Origin: Cyclobacteriaceae bacterium
GTDB lineage: Bacteria > Bacteroidota > Bacteroidia > Cytophagales > Cyclobacteriaceae
NCBI GenBank assembly: GCA_019751475.1
Contig: JAIENH010000490.1
Location: forward strand, 1 to 6,322
Length of the DNA stretch: 6,322 nt
Direction of reading: 5' to 3'
Below are positions 6,312 through 6,322 of this stretch, one piece after another (the stretch's first letter is position 1; each line of letters begins with the position of its first letter). Made by a program: the position numbers and the translations under genes. The notes beneath the pieces are model-generated. The model searched no databases. It saw only the letters and a list, made by a program, of their open reading frames with translations, and was not told where the DNA came from.

Positions 6312-6322
6312 GGCTGCCGCGT

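Overview
The window looks like chromosomal DNA of a Bacteroidota bacterium, probably of the Cytophagales type. This is inferred from the kinds of genes present and from the start sites. The start sites have A/T-rich leaders and no clear Shine-Dalgarno sequence, and one has a TAnnTTTG-like promoter box. The genus cannot be settled from the sequence alone.

Layout: (1) 1-984, the 3' end of a gene for an Omp85-type outer-membrane beta-barrel, cut by the window edge. (2) 985-1215, an intergenic stretch holding a CGCAGA/TCTGCG repeat element. (3) 1216-2094, a complete yicC-type endoribonuclease gene, the only clearly cytoplasmic product here. (4) A 45-bp gap with a short terminator-like hairpin followed directly by a possible promoter box. 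(5) 2140-3138, a secreted protein made of three copies of a GxW...DGT beta module. (6) 3140-4243 on the minus strand, a serine beta-lactamase-like lipoprotein, convergent with (5) with one base between the stop codons. (7) An 88-bp divergent gap. (8) 4332-5477, a HisC-like PLP aminotransferase that carries a twin-arginine (Tat) signal. (9) 5477-6229, a lipoprotein resembling DUF6503, whose start codon overlaps the aminotransferase stop. (10) 6230-6322, the start of another dispersed repeat with the CCGCAGA motif and a strong REP-like palindrome, running off the window.

Five of the six products are predicted to be exported: an outer-membrane barrel, a secreted protein, two lipoproteins and a Tat substrate. 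The most noteworthy pair is the Tat-exported aminotransferase translationally coupled to a lipoprotein. A folded PLP enzyme is apparently sent to the periplasm, where histidinol phosphate is not an expected substrate. No CRISPR array, transposase, tRNA, rRNA or obvious defence system is visible. Most of the window is ordinary housekeeping and envelope sequence.
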